Origin: an uncultured Clostridia bacterium
GTDB lineage: Bacteria; Bacillota; Clostridia; Christensenellales; UBA1242
Length of the DNA stretch: 5,604 bases
Direction: 5' to 3'
NCBI GenBank assembly: GCA_946487985.1
Contig: CAMLUY010000070.1
Span: forward strand, 1 to 5,604
In this document: piece after piece, positions 5,404 through 5,604 of the stretch
How positions within the stretch are numbered: the first letter of the stretch is position 1
Layout of the letters: each line of letters starts with the position of its first letter
Position numbers and translations under genes: made by a program
The notes under the pieces: model-generated
The model's input: the letters and a program-made list of their open reading frames with translations, nothing else
Told to the model about the DNA's origin: nothing
Database searches by the model: none

Positions 5404-5604
5404 GTTGCGGTTATCCAGCAGTGTATTTACAACTGCAAGGCAGGCATTTTATTATAGTATTTATTTTATATATAATATATATCTATATATATTGCAGCAG
5501 GCATCCTCTTGCCTTTGCAAATTTTTGTTGGTTTTATGCCTTAAAGCAAATTGAACGTCCTTTCTTTTTTGATGATTTTTATTGCAAATTTTGCACATAC
5601 TGAT
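5404..5604. other. AT-rich non-coding tail with weak hairpin
   Basis: No supportable gene lies here. Bases 5447-5491 are almost pure A and T with alternating TA runs. An imperfect hairpin follows on the plus strand: TTGCA-GC-AGGCA (5492-5503) with TGCCT-T-TGCAA (5510-5520), then ATTTTTG. It could be a second weak terminator. TTGCAAATTTT occurs twice (5515-5525 and 5582-5592), which means little at this composition. Confidence 0.4.

Noticed and set aside
5471..5476. TATAAT in the AT-rich tail as a promoter
   Set aside because: TATAAT is expected by chance in an almost pure A/T stretch, and no -35 box lies at the right spacing.
5345..5603. Plus-strand frames running through the terminator and AT-rich tail
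   Set aside because: They cross a strong intrinsic terminator and encode low-complexity Phe/Tyr/Ile sequence without a ribosome binding site.
1..5604. tRNA or rRNA genes, CRISPR arrays, insertion sequences, TGA-as-Trp recoding
   Set aside because: No cloverleaf, spaced repeats or transposase was seen, and TGA acts as a normal stop for two genes while Trp codons are TGG.

Overview
This window is AT-rich bacterial DNA with strong AGGAGG-type ribosome binding sites and sigma-A-like promoters. It uses the standard genetic code: TGA ends mnmG and the leucine-rich-repeat gene, and Trp is TGG. Together with the BspA-like LRR_5 fragment on the right, this suggests a low-GC Gram-positive, probably a Clostridia-like member of the Bacillota. 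That placement is an inference; no marker gives a species.

Layout, left to right. Minus strand 705-1: an integral-membrane PAP2-superfamily phosphatase, cut by the window edge. Minus strand 1865-765: an unrecognised 366-residue cytosolic protein with a HExxH motif and a downstream Glu, so a possible zinc metallopeptidase. It lies 59 bases upstream of the PAP2 gene and probably shares its transcript. A near-consensus extended -10 promoter (1988-2016) drives the pair through a leader of about 115 nt with several inverted repeats. Plus strand 2121-2768: a HAD-superfamily nucleotidase of the NT5C/YqfW type, divergent from the metallopeptidase-like gene. Minus strand 4801-2924: a complete mnmG (gidA), convergent with the nucleotidase, with an intrinsic terminator just downstream. 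Plus strand 5094-5351: a short LRR_5 (BspA-like) C-terminal fragment behind a small GC-rich hairpin block, followed by a clear intrinsic terminator. The last 200 bases are very AT-rich with no gene I can support.

How the genes relate: mnmG is housekeeping (tRNA wobble-uridine modification with MnmE) and sits apart from its frequent partners mnmE and rsmG, neither of which is visible. The nucleotidase, metallopeptidase-like protein and PAP2 enzyme have no obvious common pathway, and I found no defence, mobile or biosynthetic system. The most interesting signals are a promoter placed so that mnmG mRNA would be leaderless or nearly so, the orphan HExxH protein with its structured leader, a terminator arm that duplicates the last codons of mnmG, and the isolated LRR fragment behind a GC-rich island.
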